A stretch of DNA of 24,798 nt from JAWOJF01 sp046481785 (GTDB lineage: Bacteria; Bacteroidota; Ignavibacteria; Ignavibacteriales; Ignavibacteriaceae). The position numbers and the translations under genes are program-made. The notes below the pieces were generated by a model. The model was not told where the DNA came from, ran no database searches, and saw nothing but the letters and a program-made list of their open reading frames with translations. The first letter of the stretch is position 1. Every line of letters starts with the position of its first letter. Positions 1-8,145 of this stretch are shown here, piece after piece. Location of the stretch: contig JAWOJF010000091.1 of NCBI GenBank assembly GCA_046481785.1, forward strand, positions 1-24,798, given 5' to 3'.

Positions 1-1169
1 TGAAAAAAATATTAGTCGTTTTACTTGCGGTAGTTATGTCGCAGTCTTTTGTTACTTATGCGCAAAGTGATATTGAGATTTTTGGTTTTTACCAGGTTCG
101 TTTATCCAAAGAGGTTGGTCGTTATTCATTAAAAGGTACATTACCTGCCGAACTTGGTGGTGCAACAATGCAACTTAGCGGGGATGACCAAAACCAACTT
201 TCGCCTGCTGTTCAGCAGTTAAATCTTATGATTAGAAAAGAATTCAGCAGTAAGGTTTCAACATTCTTAAGTTTTGAAATGATAAATAATTTCTCAACTG
301 AAAGAGGGTGGGGAGCCTTTAATCTTGAAGAGTTTTGGTTAAATTATGACTATACTTCTAACCATAGCATAAAAGGCGGATTGTTAATACCCAAATTCAA
401 TAGTTTAAATGAAATCAAAAACAAGATGCCTTTGCTCCCTTATATTTTCAGGCCGCTGGCATACGAACCGACACTCAGAGCAATTGTAAACCCCTCTGAT
501 TTTCTTCCTGAAAGAGCATTTGTTCAGTTACAGGGAAGATTTTTTGCGGAAGATCTTGAATTAAACTATGCCGCTTATGCAGGAGCATCTGAAAGCGATT
601 ATATATTATCACATGAAGTAGAAAGTGCATCAGGAACCGGAACGGACACCACAAATTTCAAGTTATTTGGTGGAAGAATTGGCATAAATTATAACAATCT
701 GAGAGTTGGGGTGTCAACTTCTTTTGATAAAGATAATCATCAGGCAACTTTGCAGGAAGATGTAAAGAGAACCAGGCTTGGTTTTGACATCGGCTATTCA
801 ATGTTTGGCTTTACCATAGATGGGGAATATATAAATGTAATGCTTGATCCGAAAAACACTGATCAGGATTTAAACAAACTTTTCTATTATGGAACCTTAT
901 CCTATGATTTTACTGATCGAATATTTGCTTATGGTACTTACAGCTATTTGGAGAATAAGGCTATTGAATATTTTGCAGATGGCATAAAAAGCGTCATGTT
1001 TGGTGCCGGGTATAGAGCAATGGATAATGTTGTGCTAAAAGTTCAATACAGTGCAAATGATTCAAAGGGTAACATACCTATAATAATCAACCCTGCTCTT
1101 CCCCCAATTTCTGCAGATATGGAAGTAGATTATAAATATTATTCAATTGCATTATCAGTATTATTCTAA
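1..1169 (+). CDS. Outer-membrane porin-like beta-barrel protein, copy 1 (5' end cut by one base)
   Basis: The reading frame is open from the first bases: the window begins with TG, so the A of the real ATG lies one base outside. Starting there adds an N-terminal signal peptide (MKKILVVLLAVV..., hydrophobic core, likely cut after TYAQ); the in-frame ATG at 36 would cut through it and is a poor start. The mature protein is rich in alternating aromatic and polar residues and ends in a terminal Phe (SIALSVLF), as expected of an outer-membrane barrel of about 370 residues. It is clearly paralogous to the protein at 1942-3096: shared stretches include GLLIPKFN/GLLIPRFN, LLPYIFRP/LLPYIYRP and KLFGGRIG/KMFGGRIG. 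The substrate is unknown; a porin-like role is inferred. It is followed after 15 bases by a short PstS-like gene, suggesting a two-gene operon. Confidence 0.72.
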   Translation, partial: KKILVVLLAVVMSQSFVTYAQSDIEIFGFYQVRLSKEVGRYSLKGTLPAELGGATMQLSGDDQNQLSPAVQQLNLMIRKEFSSKVSTFLSFEMINNFSTERGWGAFNLEEFWLNYDYTSNHSIKGGLLIPKFNSLNEIKNKMPLLPYIFRPLAYEPTLRAIVNPSDFLPERAFVQLQGRFFAEDLELNYAAYAGASESDYILSHEVESASGTGTDTTNFKLFGGRIGINYNNLRVGVSTSFDKDNHQATLQEDVKRTRLGFDIGYSMFGFTIDGEYINVMLDPKNTDQDLNKLFYYGTLSYDFTDRIFAYGTYSYLENKAIEYFADGIKSVMFGAGYRAMDNVVLKVQYSANDSKGNIPIIINPALPPISADMEVDYKYYSIALSVLF

Positions 1170-1184
1170 AATAAAGGAGAAAAA

Positions 1185-1601
1185 ATGAAAAACGTAATCT
1201 TATTTGTTGCCATAGCATTTTCCCTTGGAATAAAGATAAATGCACAGGTAGCAGTTATTGCAAATAAATCAGTATCAGAAAGCTCAATAAGTGTAGATAA
1301 GGCAAGTGACATATATACATCCAAAGATAAAAACTGGGGTAACGGAACAAAAATAGTACGGTTCACACTTAAATCAGAAGATGTAAATTCAAATAAATTT
1401 TTTGGTGCAATAGGTAAAACCTACGCTGATTTGAAAAAAGTATGGATGAAATTACAATTAACCGGTGAAGGCCAGGCTCCTGAAGCTCTGGGAGCTGATG
1501 ACGAAATAATAAATAAAGTGGCTTCAACACCAGGGGCAATTGGCTTTGTAAATGCAGGTAAAGTTAGTGATAAGGTAAAGGTTCTGTTAACTATTAACTA
1601 A
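1185..1601 (+). CDS. Short PstS-like periplasmic substrate-binding-family protein, copy 1
   Basis: This 138-residue protein has a cleavable signal peptide ending near NAQ and an AAAGGAG ribosome site just before the ATG. The mature part resembles the short branch of the phosphate ABC transporter substrate-binding family: VAVIANKSV at the start, a DIYTSKDKNWGNG segment, a KVWMKLQLTGEGQAPEALG segment and a VASTPGAIGFV segment near the C-terminus. It is only about half the length of true PstS, so it probably represents one lobe or a minimal domain; phosphate binding is not shown. It lies directly behind the barrel gene, and the same pair is repeated at 1942-3552. A periplasmic partner of the barrel, or a ligand-presenting protein for nearby receptors, are both guesses from context. 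Confidence 0.75.
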   Translation: MKNVILFVAIAFSLGIKINAQVAVIANKSVSESSISVDKASDIYTSKDKNWGNGTKIVRFTLKSEDVNSNKFFGAIGKTYADLKKVWMKLQLTGEGQAPEALGADDEIINKVASTPGAIGFVNAGKVSDKVKVLLTIN

Positions 1602-1620
1602 AATTTCAAGCAAAAAAAAT

Positions 1621-1648
1621 AAAAGCGGCTGACAAGCCGTTTTTTATT
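1621..1648 (+). terminator. Rho-independent terminator after copy 1 of the barrel/PstS-like pair
   Basis: Stem CGGCT (1626-1630) / AGCCG (1635-1639) with loop GACA, flanked by an A-run and followed by a run of six T. The A-run can pair with the T-run to lengthen the stem. Confidence 0.8.
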
Positions 1649-1741
1649 TCTATTCATTAGTTACTTGCCGTAATATCTCTTCCAGATAACACAAAGATGG
1701 TTTTTAAGAAATTGAAATGCACACAATTCCCAGGGCTTCGT

Positions 1742-1823
1742 TTAATGCATATTTTTTGATGGTTACTGCAAGAATGTATCGCTTACTGCATTTACCTGAA
1801 ATAAAGCCTGCACTTACCGAAAA
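1742..1823 (+). promoter_or_regulatory. Triple-repeat operator plus sigma-28-like promoter for barrel copy 2
   Basis: Direct repeats TTAATGCA (1742-1749), TTACTGCA (1763-1770) and TTACTGCA (1783-1790) start 21 and 20 bases apart. A -35-like TGAAATAA (1797-1804) starts 14 bases after the third repeat, then 11 bases, then a -10-like ACCGAAAA (1816-1823). The boxes are weak alone; support comes from identical geometry at four other loci in this window. Confidence 0.6.
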
Positions 1824-1941
1824 TGTAACTGAGAACCTCAATCATATGCCGTAAAAGATTGAAGGTTATTTAAGTGCTGAAACCGGGAAAAAATTTATAT
1901 ACGGTAATAGATTTTAATAAACAATCATAAAAGGAAAGACA

Positions 1942-3096
1942 ATGAAAACAAGACAAACACTTCTCTCTCTTCTGTTAGTACTGACCTTAAGCGCAAGCGC
2001 CTTCGGCCAATCTAACGATCTCAGGATTTTTGGTTACTTCCAGAATAACTATTCATATATAACTACCAGCGATATTGAATTTTTTGGTACAAAATCGCCG
2101 GGCTGGGATACTAAAAGTTTTATGGTACAGCAAATGAATCTTTTTGCAGCTAAAAACTTCGGAACGGAACTTAGTTCGTTTGTTAATCTTGAATTTACAA
2201 ATTCATTTTCATCAGAAAACAATGTCGGTGGATTTAAAATTGAAGAAGCATGGTTAAAATATTCACCTTCTAACAATTTTAACCTTAAGAGCGGATTACT
2301 TATTCCAAGATTTAACAATTTTAATGAAATTAAAAATCGTACAGTTCTTTTACCATATATATACAGGCCAATGGTTTATGAAACAGTTTTCAATTCACAG
2401 TTCGATATTGAAGATTTTGTTCCGCTGCAGGCATATGTTCAGATTTATGGTGATTTGAGTTTGGGTGATGATTTCAGGTTTAATTATGCAGCATTTATGG
2501 GCAACTCCTCATCTGAAAACTTAATAAATAATGATGCCGGCCTTGCAGCAGGTGCTGATTCAAGTAAATCAAAGATGTTTGGCGGAAGAATTGGTTTTGA
2601 ATATGACAATTTAGCTGCCGGTGTATCCACTACATATGATAAGAAAAAAGCAACTAATGTTTTAGAAACCAATTTAGGATATGTTCCCCGTATTAGGTTT
2701 GGTGCATACTTAAATTACTCTGTTGCCGGTTTTGAGCTAGAAGCTGAATACATAAAAGTATCTCATAAACTGAGTGCTGAAACTGAAGCTAAAATTGATA
2801 CTGCTGGTTCACTCATGTATTACCCCAATTTTGCTATGGATAAATCTTGGATACATGTAAATCTGCTTTATAATTTTACAAACAGTTTATATGCATACGC
2901 AGGGTATGATTATATGGATACCGAGGATAACTGGTTCTCAATGGGCGGCCTTGATCAATTTGTTGTTGGCGGCGGATACAAAGTTAACGATGCTATAGTT
3001 GTTAAAGCAGAATATGTAAATCAGAAGTCCAGTTTATACGGAATACTACCTGTAACCAGACAGGATTATTTATTAGGTGCAAGTGTTTATTTCTAA
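1942..3096 (+). CDS. Outer-membrane porin-like beta-barrel protein, copy 2
   Basis: This 384-residue protein has a signal peptide (hydrophobic LLSLLLVLTLSASAFG, likely cut after FGQ) and an AAAGGAAAG ribosome site before the ATG. The mature chain has the alternating pattern of a transmembrane barrel and ends in Phe (LLGASVYF). It shares the main blocks of the copy at 1-1169 (FMVQQMNLFAAKNF region, NFNEIKNR, LLPYIYRP, MFGGRIG), so it is a diverged paralog. It begins the second two-gene unit, with the PstS-like gene 36 bases downstream. Control is probably from the operator/promoter at 1742-1823, with a leader near 110 bases. What passes through it cannot be told from sequence; an anion or phosphate channel is only suggested by the partner gene. 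Confidence 0.75.
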   Translation: MKTRQTLLSLLLVLTLSASAFGQSNDLRIFGYFQNNYSYITTSDIEFFGTKSPGWDTKSFMVQQMNLFAAKNFGTELSSFVNLEFTNSFSSENNVGGFKIEEAWLKYSPSNNFNLKSGLLIPRFNNFNEIKNRTVLLPYIYRPMVYETVFNSQFDIEDFVPLQAYVQIYGDLSLGDDFRFNYAAFMGNSSSENLINNDAGLAAGADSSKSKMFGGRIGFEYDNLAAGVSTTYDKKKATNVLETNLGYVPRIRFGAYLNYSVAGFELEAEYIKVSHKLSAETEAKIDTAGSLMYYPNFAMDKSWIHVNLLYNFTNSLYAYAGYDYMDTEDNWFSMGGLDQFVVGGGYKVNDAIVVKAEYVNQKSSLYGILPVTRQDYLLGASVYF

Positions 3097-3132
3097 AACA
3101 TATTCTTAACAAAAAGATTAACGGAGAAAAAA

Positions 3133-3552
3133 ATGAAATTTTATAAACTATATATCCTGGCAGCAATACTGTTCTTTACAGTTAGCGGGTATGCTCAGGT
3201 AGCTATAATAGCTAATAAGTCGGTTTCCGATGGTTCTGTAAGCGTATCAAAACTTACAGATATTTATTCACTCAGGGCAAAAGCATGGTCAAATGGCAAT
3301 GCAATTATACTTTTTACACATAAATCCGATAATGCTTCTACAGGCAAATTCTTTTCTGCAATCGGCAAATCTTCGGCAGATATGAAAAAAGTATGGATGA
3401 AACTGCAGTTAACAGGTGAAGGCCAGGCTCCTGAAGCTTTGGGTTCTGATGATGAAGTATTAAACAAAGTAGCCTCTACACCCGGGGCAATTGGCTTTGT
3501 GGATGCTGGTAAAGTTAATGATAAAGTAAAAGTGCTGTTAACTATTAACTAG
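3133..3552 (+). CDS. Short PstS-like periplasmic substrate-binding-family protein, copy 2
   Basis: The protein has 139 residues, a signal peptide ending near GYAQ, and ACGGAGA as ribosome site. It is a close paralog of the protein at 1185-1601: the C-terminal half (KKVWMKLQLTGEGQAPEALG, then NKVASTPGAIGFV and NDKVKVLLTIN) is nearly identical, whereas the middle segment after the signal peptide differs (LTDIYSLRAKAWSNG). Short members of this family lack the second lobe of PstS, so ligand binding by the classical two-lobe closure is unlikely. A terminator follows at once, and the next gene is a chemoreceptor, which makes a role in presenting a ligand to a receptor possible but unproven. Confidence 0.75.
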   Translation: MKFYKLYILAAILFFTVSGYAQVAIIANKSVSDGSVSVSKLTDIYSLRAKAWSNGNAIILFTHKSDNASTGKFFSAIGKSSADMKKVWMKLQLTGEGQAPEALGSDDEVLNKVASTPGAIGFVDAGKVNDKVKVLLTIN

Positions 3553-3572
3553 AGCTTCCCGCAAAAAAGAAT

Positions 3573-3600
3573 AAAAAGCGGCTCAGAGCCGCTTTTTATT
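3573..3600 (+). terminator. Rho-independent terminator after copy 2 of the barrel/PstS-like pair
   Basis: Perfect 11-base stem AAAAAGCGGCT (3573-3583) / AGCCGCTTTTT (3587-3597) with loop CAG, ending in T's. Confidence 0.88.
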
Positions 3601-3695
3601 TATGTTCATAAGTTTATTGTAATAATATCTTTTCAGGATAACTTGTTAGAATGGTTTTTAGGAAGATGAAAGCATGTACAGATCCAAAGCTTCGT

Positions 3696-3777
3696 TTAAT
3701 GCATGGTTTTTAATGGTTACTACAAGATTGTTGCGTTTACTGCATTTACATGAAATACAATAGTTAAAATACGAATA
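3696..3777 (+). promoter_or_regulatory. Triple-repeat operator plus sigma-28-like promoter for MCP1
   Basis: Repeats TTAATGCA (3696-3703), TTACTACA (3717-3724) and TTACTGCA (3737-3744) start 21 and 20 bases apart. A weak -35-like TGAAATAC (3751-3758) and -10-like TACGAATA (3770-3777) keep the 14-base offset and 11-base spacer found at the other four sites. Confidence 0.55.
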
Positions 3778-3889
3778 TATGATACAAAACATTTATGCTG
3801 GAGAATTTTTGGATTCCAGAACCCAGCAAAATGATAGTTAACAAAAAAAAAATCGCCGCCGGGCAAGAGTATAAATAAAAGGTACAACT

Positions 3890-5719
3890 ATGAAAATACT
3901 TGGTAAAATAAAAAAATCAATCCGCCTGCAGATAATAAGCAGTGTAACGCTAATCCTGGTATTTATTGTTGCATTTGTTTCTCTTTATTATCCAGCTAAA
4001 CAGAAATCCAGCAGCATAACTGCTGCAACAGCACAGGTAAAGACACTAAGTGAAATGCTTGCTTTTTCTGTAGGTATGGGACTTGGAGAATCAAATTTTG
4101 ATTTAGTTCAAACAACATTTAAATGGGCTCAGAGGGATAAAAATGTAACCTACATTCTTATTCAGGATGAAAGTAACTCGGAAATAATCTCATACAATCC
4201 TGAAAATCTGCAGATTGCATCTACTCGTCTGAATGACAGAGATAAAATTACTGAGACAGGGGATGCAATTACCACATCTACCACAATAAAATACAAAGAT
4301 ACCAAGCTTGGCAAAATAGTGCTGGTTTATTCGCTGGAAGAGGTAAATACAACTGTAGCATCCGATGCGGCTCTTTCTATATCAATTAGTTTGGGCATTT
4401 TTGCTGCCGGTTTATTTCTTATTATGTGGTTAACTAAAATTATCATCAATAAAATTAAAAAACTTAATGAAGCAGTACAGGAAGTAGCCTCAGGTAACTT
4501 AGATGTTAACATGGATATTAATAGTGAGGATGAAGTTGGTGTTCTGGCCTCCTCATTTAAAAAGATGACCCAGAGTATTAAAGATGCTAATGAAATGTTA
4601 AATAAAGAAAAAGACGGTATAGCGTTAAAAGTTGAAGAAGCTGTAAGTGAGAGTGAAAATCAAAAGCTTTATTTATCTCAAAGTATTGAAACTATATTGG
4701 CTGAAATGAACAAATTTGCCGAAGGTGATCTGACTGTATCTCTTAAGGCTGAAAAAGATGATGAAATTGGGAAGTTGTTTAACGGGTTTAACCGTTCGGT
4801 ATCAAATATAAATATGCTTATCAGGAAGGTTACTGAATCTGTGGAAGCAACTGCAAGTGCATCAACCCAGATATCCTCAAGTATGGAAGAAAATGCAACA
4901 GGACTCCAGGAACAGTCAGCTCAAACTTCTGAAACTGCGGCATCAATTGAAGAGATGACTAAAACAATTCTTGAAACAACACGGAATGCAAGTGCAGCAG
5001 CCGAGAATGCAAAAAAAGCCGGGGATATTGCTGGTATAGGCGGTAAAGCGGTAAATGATACAGTAAAAGGGATGGAAAGAATAGCCCAGGTGGTTATGGG
5101 TGCGTCATCTACTATTAAACAGCTCGGAAACAGCAGCGATCAGATAGGTGAAATAATTCAGGTAATTGATGATATAGCTGACCAGACAAACCTGCTGGCA
5201 TTAAATGCAGCTATTGAAGCAGCACGTGCTGGTGAACAGGGAAGAGGTTTTGCGGTTGTAGCCGATGAAGTTAGAAAACTTGCCGAAAGAACTACCAAAG
5301 CAACAAAAGAAATTGCTGTGATGATTAAACAGATACAAAATGATACCGGTGAAGCTGTTCAGAAAATTGATGAAGGAACTACAGAAGTTAATAATGGAAA
5401 AGTCTTAGCTAATAAAGCCGGCGAATCATTAAAAGAAATAATAAACGCAACTATAAAAGTAGTTGATGATGTTACCCAGGTTGCCACTGCCAGCGAAGAG
5501 CAGTCTGCTACCGCTGAGCAGATCAGCAGGAATATTGAAGCTATAAGCAATGTTACTAATGAAAGCTCTATGGGAATGCAGCAAATTAGCCGGGCAACAG
5601 AAGATTTGAGCAGGTTAACTGATAATCTTCAGAATCTTGTCAGCAAGTTTAAAGTAGATGCTGAAGATAATCACGAACATTACTCAGTAAGGCAAAATGG
5701 TAAACTGATTGTATCATAA
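3890..5719 (+). CDS. Methyl-accepting chemotaxis protein, MCP1 (small periplasmic sensor, double HAMP)
   Basis: A 609-residue inner-membrane chemoreceptor. TM1 spans about residues 13-33, a periplasmic domain of about 125 residues follows, and TM2 is near 162-186. A HAMP domain (187-235) is followed by a second HAMP-like unit around 265-312 (GDLTVSLKAEKDDEIGKLF). The cytoplasmic coiled coil has the signalling tip near 426-470, with DDIADQTNLLALNAA and GRGFAVVADEVRKLAERT. The periplasmic part resembles that of MCP4 in layout (LSEMLAFSVGMG versus LSDAITQSIIYAMG) but has no CxxCH, so heme is not expected; its ligand is unknown. The tail ends NHEHYSVRQNGKLIVS, shared exactly with MCP2. Ribosome site AAAAGG precedes the ATG. 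It is a single-gene unit with its own promoter and terminator, next to the PstS-like gene. Confidence 0.93.
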   Translation: MKILGKIKKSIRLQIISSVTLILVFIVAFVSLYYPAKQKSSSITAATAQVKTLSEMLAFSVGMGLGESNFDLVQTTFKWAQRDKNVTYILIQDESNSEIISYNPENLQIASTRLNDRDKITETGDAITTSTTIKYKDTKLGKIVLVYSLEEVNTTVASDAALSISISLGIFAAGLFLIMWLTKIIINKIKKLNEAVQEVASGNLDVNMDINSEDEVGVLASSFKKMTQSIKDANEMLNKEKDGIALKVEEAVSESENQKLYLSQSIETILAEMNKFAEGDLTVSLKAEKDDEIGKLFNGFNRSVSNINMLIRKVTESVEATASASTQISSSMEENATGLQEQSAQTSETAASIEEMTKTILETTRNASAAAENAKKAGDIAGIGGKAVNDTVKGMERIAQVVMGASSTIKQLGNSSDQIGEIIQVIDDIADQTNLLALNAAIEAARAGEQGRGFAVVADEVRKLAERTTKATKEIAVMIKQIQNDTGEAVQKIDEGTTEVNNGKVLANKAGESLKEIINATIKVVDDVTQVATASEEQSATAEQISRNIEAISNVTNESSMGMQQISRATEDLSRLTDNLQNLVSKFKVDAEDNHEHYSVRQNGKLIVS

Positions 5720-5748
5720 GTGTTAAAATTCTTTCTCTAACTCTCCTT

Positions 5749-5778
5749 AAGGGACGGTATCGTAGCCGTCCCTTTTTA
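5749..5778 (+). terminator. Rho-independent terminator of MCP1
   Basis: Stem AAGGGACGG (5749-5757) / CCGTCCCTT (5766-5774), 8-base loop, then T-run. Confidence 0.88.
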
Positions 5779-5819
5779 TTATAAGTTTTCCTTTGTTTGA
5801 ATGATAAAATATGTTCCGC

Positions 5820-5901
5820 TTAATACAAAGGATAGTTTCTTCATTTCATAAGTGAAGCGTTTACTGATTTCCGTTAATAATTTTGTTTATATATTCGATG
5901 A
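5820..5901 (+). promoter_or_regulatory. Triple-repeat operator (degenerate) plus sigma-28-like promoter for MCP2
   Basis: Repeats TTAATACA (5820-5827), TCATTTCA (5841-5848) and TTACTGAT (5861-5868) hold the 21/20 spacing. The -35-like TAATAATT (5875-5882) starts 14 bases after the third repeat, followed by 11 bases and the -10-like TTCGATGA (5894-5901). The middle repeat is poor, but the spacer AAGTGnAnCGT between repeats 2 and 3 matches the other sites. Confidence 0.55.
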
Positions 5902-5949
5902 TTTAATATCAAAATATTCTTTTAGTGAGAATTTCAAAAAAGGACTAAA

Positions 5950-7950
5950 GTGAAAAGGTACTGGAAAAAACTTAAAATAAATCAGAAAATATTATATCCA
6001 ATAGTATTAGTATCAATATTAACAGGTACAGGAAGTTATTTGTATTTTCATAATCTTTATGAGGAAGCCGAAGTTAAAGGCCTTGTTTCAAAAGCCCGGA
6101 CGCTTATTACCGAAGTTGAGGCTGTGCGGGATTATACCGCTGAACAACTTAAAACCGGTGTATTTAAGACTGATTTAACAAGGACTGAAGATATTCTATA
6201 TACGGTACCTATCTTTTCGGCAATGAAAGTTGCTAAAAGTAAAGCACCGGAACTTGATATGGATTTTAGGGTTCCTAAGTTCCAGCCAAGAAACCCCAAA
6301 AATGAGCCGGATGACTATGAAGCGCAGATATTAAGAAAACTTGAATCAGGTAATGTAAACGAAACCTGGGAAATTGATGATGCAACTAACAGTATACGGT
6401 TCTTCAGACCAATAAAATTGACGGATGAATGCCTGAAGTGCCATGGTGACCCCTCTAATTCATTTACAAATTGGGGAACAACCAACGGTACTGATTTAAC
6501 CGGAACCAAAATGGAGGGATGGAAAACAGGTGAAGTTCACGGGGCATTTGAAGTTATAATGGATCTGGCTCCTGTACAGGCCTCTGTAAATGAGAAATCA
6601 ATTTTTATAGCCCTTATTTCCTCGATAGGTATAGCTTTAATTGCGCTTATAGGCTTCCTTGTTTCAAGAAGTATCAGTAATCCTGTAAAAGAACTTGAAA
6701 GCGCAGCTGATAAAATAGCAAACGGTAATACCTCAATAAGTGTTTTGATTAATTCGGAAGATGAACTTGGTGCTCTTGCCTCAAGTTTTAATGCCATGGT
6801 TCAAAAAATTAATAAAGCAAATTTTGATTTGCTTGAAGAAAAAAGAAGCGTTGAAAAGAAAGTTGAAGAAGCTGTCAGGGAATCGGTAAATCAAAAAAAT
6901 TATCTTTCAAAAAATGTTGATATAATGCTTTTTGAAATGAATAAGTTTTCTGAAGGAGATTTAACTGTTAAACTTACTGCTGAAAAAGAAGATGAAATAG
7001 GAAAATTGTTTAACGGCTTTAACAGAACGATATCAAATATTAAAAACCTGATTGAAAAAGTTTCGGAAGCAGTTCATGCTACTGCAAGTGCAAGCGCGCA
7101 GATATCCTCAAGCACAGAAGAAATGGCCGCGGGTGCAGAAGAACAGAATACACAGACAAGTGAAGTTGCCGTTGCAATAGAACAGATGTCGAAAACTGTT
7201 ATAGAAACAACTCAAAATACTACTACTGCTGCCGATAATGCAAAAAGGGCCGGTGAGATTGCCGGAGAAGGCGGAAAGGTTGTAACAGAGACGGTAGACG
7301 GTATTCAAAAAATTGCAGAGGTGGTGCTTAAATCATCTGAGACTGTTATGCAACTTGGAAAAAGCAGCGATCAGATAGGCGAAATTGTGCAGGTAATTGA
7401 TGATATAGCCGATCAGACTAACCTGCTTGCATTAAACGCTGCTATTGAAGCAGCACGTGCAGGAGAACAAGGGAGAGGTTTTGCGGTTGTGGCTGATGAA
7501 GTTAGAAAACTTGCTGAAAGAACTACAAAAGCAACTAAAGAAATAGCTGATATGATTAAGCAGATCCAGAAAAAAACCGGCGAGGCTGTTTTATCAATGA
7601 ATAAAGGGACCGAAGAAGTTGAAAAAGGCAAAATGCTGGCTAATAAAGCAGGTGAATCATTAAAAGAAATTATAAATGCCGCAGTTAAGGTTGTTGATGA
7701 TATTACGCAGGTAGCTACTGCCAGTGAAGAGCAATCAAATACAACTGAACAGATAAGCAGAAGCATAGATTCAATCAGCAATATTACACATGAAAGCTCT
7801 GCAGCAATTCAAGAGGTTGCAAAGGCTGCCGAGGACCTGAACAAGCTTACTGATAATCTTCAGAATTTAATAAGCAAGTTTAAAGTAGATGCTGAAGATA
7901 ACCACGAACATTACTCAGTAAGGCAAAATGGTAAACTGATTGTATCATAA
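5950..7950 (+). CDS. Methyl-accepting chemotaxis protein, MCP2, with periplasmic c-type heme sensor domain
   Basis: A 666-residue chemoreceptor with a GTG start, preceded by AAAAAGGA. TM1 covers about residues 15-33 and TM2 about 217-239. The roughly 185-residue periplasmic domain holds CLKCH (C161, C164, H165), a covalent heme-binding motif, in the context RFFRPIKLTDECLKCHGDP that is typical of the DUF3365/Tll0287-like heme sensor family. Such domains are thought to sense redox state or gases; here that is inferred. A HAMP domain, a second HAMP-like unit (GDLTVKLTAEKEDEIGKLF) and the standard MCP signalling hairpin follow. The C-terminus NHEHYSVRQNGKLIVS is identical to that of MCP1, and DNA identity continues past the stop codon. 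The start is supported by the promoter -10 ending about 48 bases upstream. Confidence 0.93.
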   Translation: MKRYWKKLKINQKILYPIVLVSILTGTGSYLYFHNLYEEAEVKGLVSKARTLITEVEAVRDYTAEQLKTGVFKTDLTRTEDILYTVPIFSAMKVAKSKAPELDMDFRVPKFQPRNPKNEPDDYEAQILRKLESGNVNETWEIDDATNSIRFFRPIKLTDECLKCHGDPSNSFTNWGTTNGTDLTGTKMEGWKTGEVHGAFEVIMDLAPVQASVNEKSIFIALISSIGIALIALIGFLVSRSISNPVKELESAADKIANGNTSISVLINSEDELGALASSFNAMVQKINKANFDLLEEKRSVEKKVEEAVRESVNQKNYLSKNVDIMLFEMNKFSEGDLTVKLTAEKEDEIGKLFNGFNRTISNIKNLIEKVSEAVHATASASAQISSSTEEMAAGAEEQNTQTSEVAVAIEQMSKTVIETTQNTTTAADNAKRAGEIAGEGGKVVTETVDGIQKIAEVVLKSSETVMQLGKSSDQIGEIVQVIDDIADQTNLLALNAAIEAARAGEQGRGFAVVADEVRKLAERTTKATKEIADMIKQIQKKTGEAVLSMNKGTEEVEKGKMLANKAGESLKEIINAAVKVVDDITQVATASEEQSNTTEQISRSIDSISNITHESSAAIQEVAKAAEDLNKLTDNLQNLISKFKVDAEDNHEHYSVRQNGKLIVS

Positions 7951-7979
7951 GTGTTAAAATTCTTTCTCTAACTCTCCTT

Positions 7980-8010
7980 AAGGGACGGTATAAAAACCGT
8001 CCTTTTTTTA
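7980..8010 (+). terminator. Rho-independent terminator of MCP2
   Basis: Stem GGACGG (within 7980-7988) / CCGTCC (7997-8002), extended by G-T and A-T pairs, followed by a run of seven T. The left arm lies in the DNA shared with MCP1; the right arm has diverged. Confidence 0.85.
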
Positions 8011-8031
8011 TGTACTCTTCACCTGTTTCGT

Positions 8032-8113
8032 TAAATGCATAAAATGTATTTCTAACTGCAAAAGTGTATCGCTTACTGCATTTGGATAAGAAGAAAGATA
8101 AATTGTGCGATAA
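8032..8113 (+). promoter_or_regulatory. Triple-repeat operator plus sigma-28-like promoter for the structured leader and small repeat protein
   Basis: Repeats TAAATGCA (8032-8039), TAACTGCA (8053-8060) and TTACTGCA (8073-8080) start 21 and 20 bases apart. The -35-like TAAGAAGA (8087-8094) starts 14 bases after repeat 3; 11 bases later comes the -10-like TGCGATAA (8106-8113), close to the sigma-28 consensus GCCGATAA. This is the clearest combined site in the window. Confidence 0.68.
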
Positions 8114-8145
8114 TTTAGTGTTATTAGATATATTTTAAGGGGAAA

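Larger units (their letters stand above)
1602..1941 (+). other. Intergenic region 1 (340 bases), related to intergenic region 2 at 3553-3889
   Basis: It holds the terminator at 1621-1648, the triple direct repeat and promoter at 1742-1823, and a leader of roughly 110 bases before the second barrel gene. From about 1602 to about 1802 it aligns with 3553-3755: shared blocks include GGTTTTTA, CTTCGTTTAATGCAT, and the stretch around TTTACTGCATTTACNTGAAATA; the two then diverge. No gene is visible in it. Confidence 0.7.
1..3755 (+). repeat. Tandem duplication of a barrel + PstS-like gene unit including downstream control DNA
   Basis: Unit 1 runs from the window start to about 1802 and unit 2 from 1942 to about 3755. 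Each holds a barrel gene, a short PstS-like gene, a CGGCT-type terminator and an intergenic stretch ending in the triple repeat. The PstS-like pair is closely similar (identical KKVWMKLQLTGEGQAPEALG block), the barrels less so, so the duplication is not recent or the barrels have diverged faster. Confidence 0.75.
3553..3889 (+). other. Intergenic region 2 (337 bases)
   Basis: It contains the terminator at 3573-3600, a stretch aligned with intergenic region 1, the triple repeat and promoter at 3696-3777, and a leader of about 105 bases that includes an imperfect hairpin (GCTGG ... CCAGC, 3799-3829 region). No coding signal was seen. Confidence 0.65.
5642..7991 (+). repeat. Near-identical 119-base repeat: 3' ends of MCP1 (5642-5760) and MCP2 (7873-7991)
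   Basis: By eye the two 119-base stretches differ at one position (T/C in GATAAtCACG versus GATAAcCACG). They cover the last about 26 codons, the stop codon, the 3' untranslated stretch and the left arm of the terminator. The genes are less alike just before and after. Confidence 0.88.

Noticed and set aside
1742..1790. Triple repeats as a short CRISPR array or replication iterons
   Set aside because: The repeats are 8 bases with 12-13 base spacers that are themselves partly conserved, and they always sit at the same place before a promoter; no cas or rep genes nearby.
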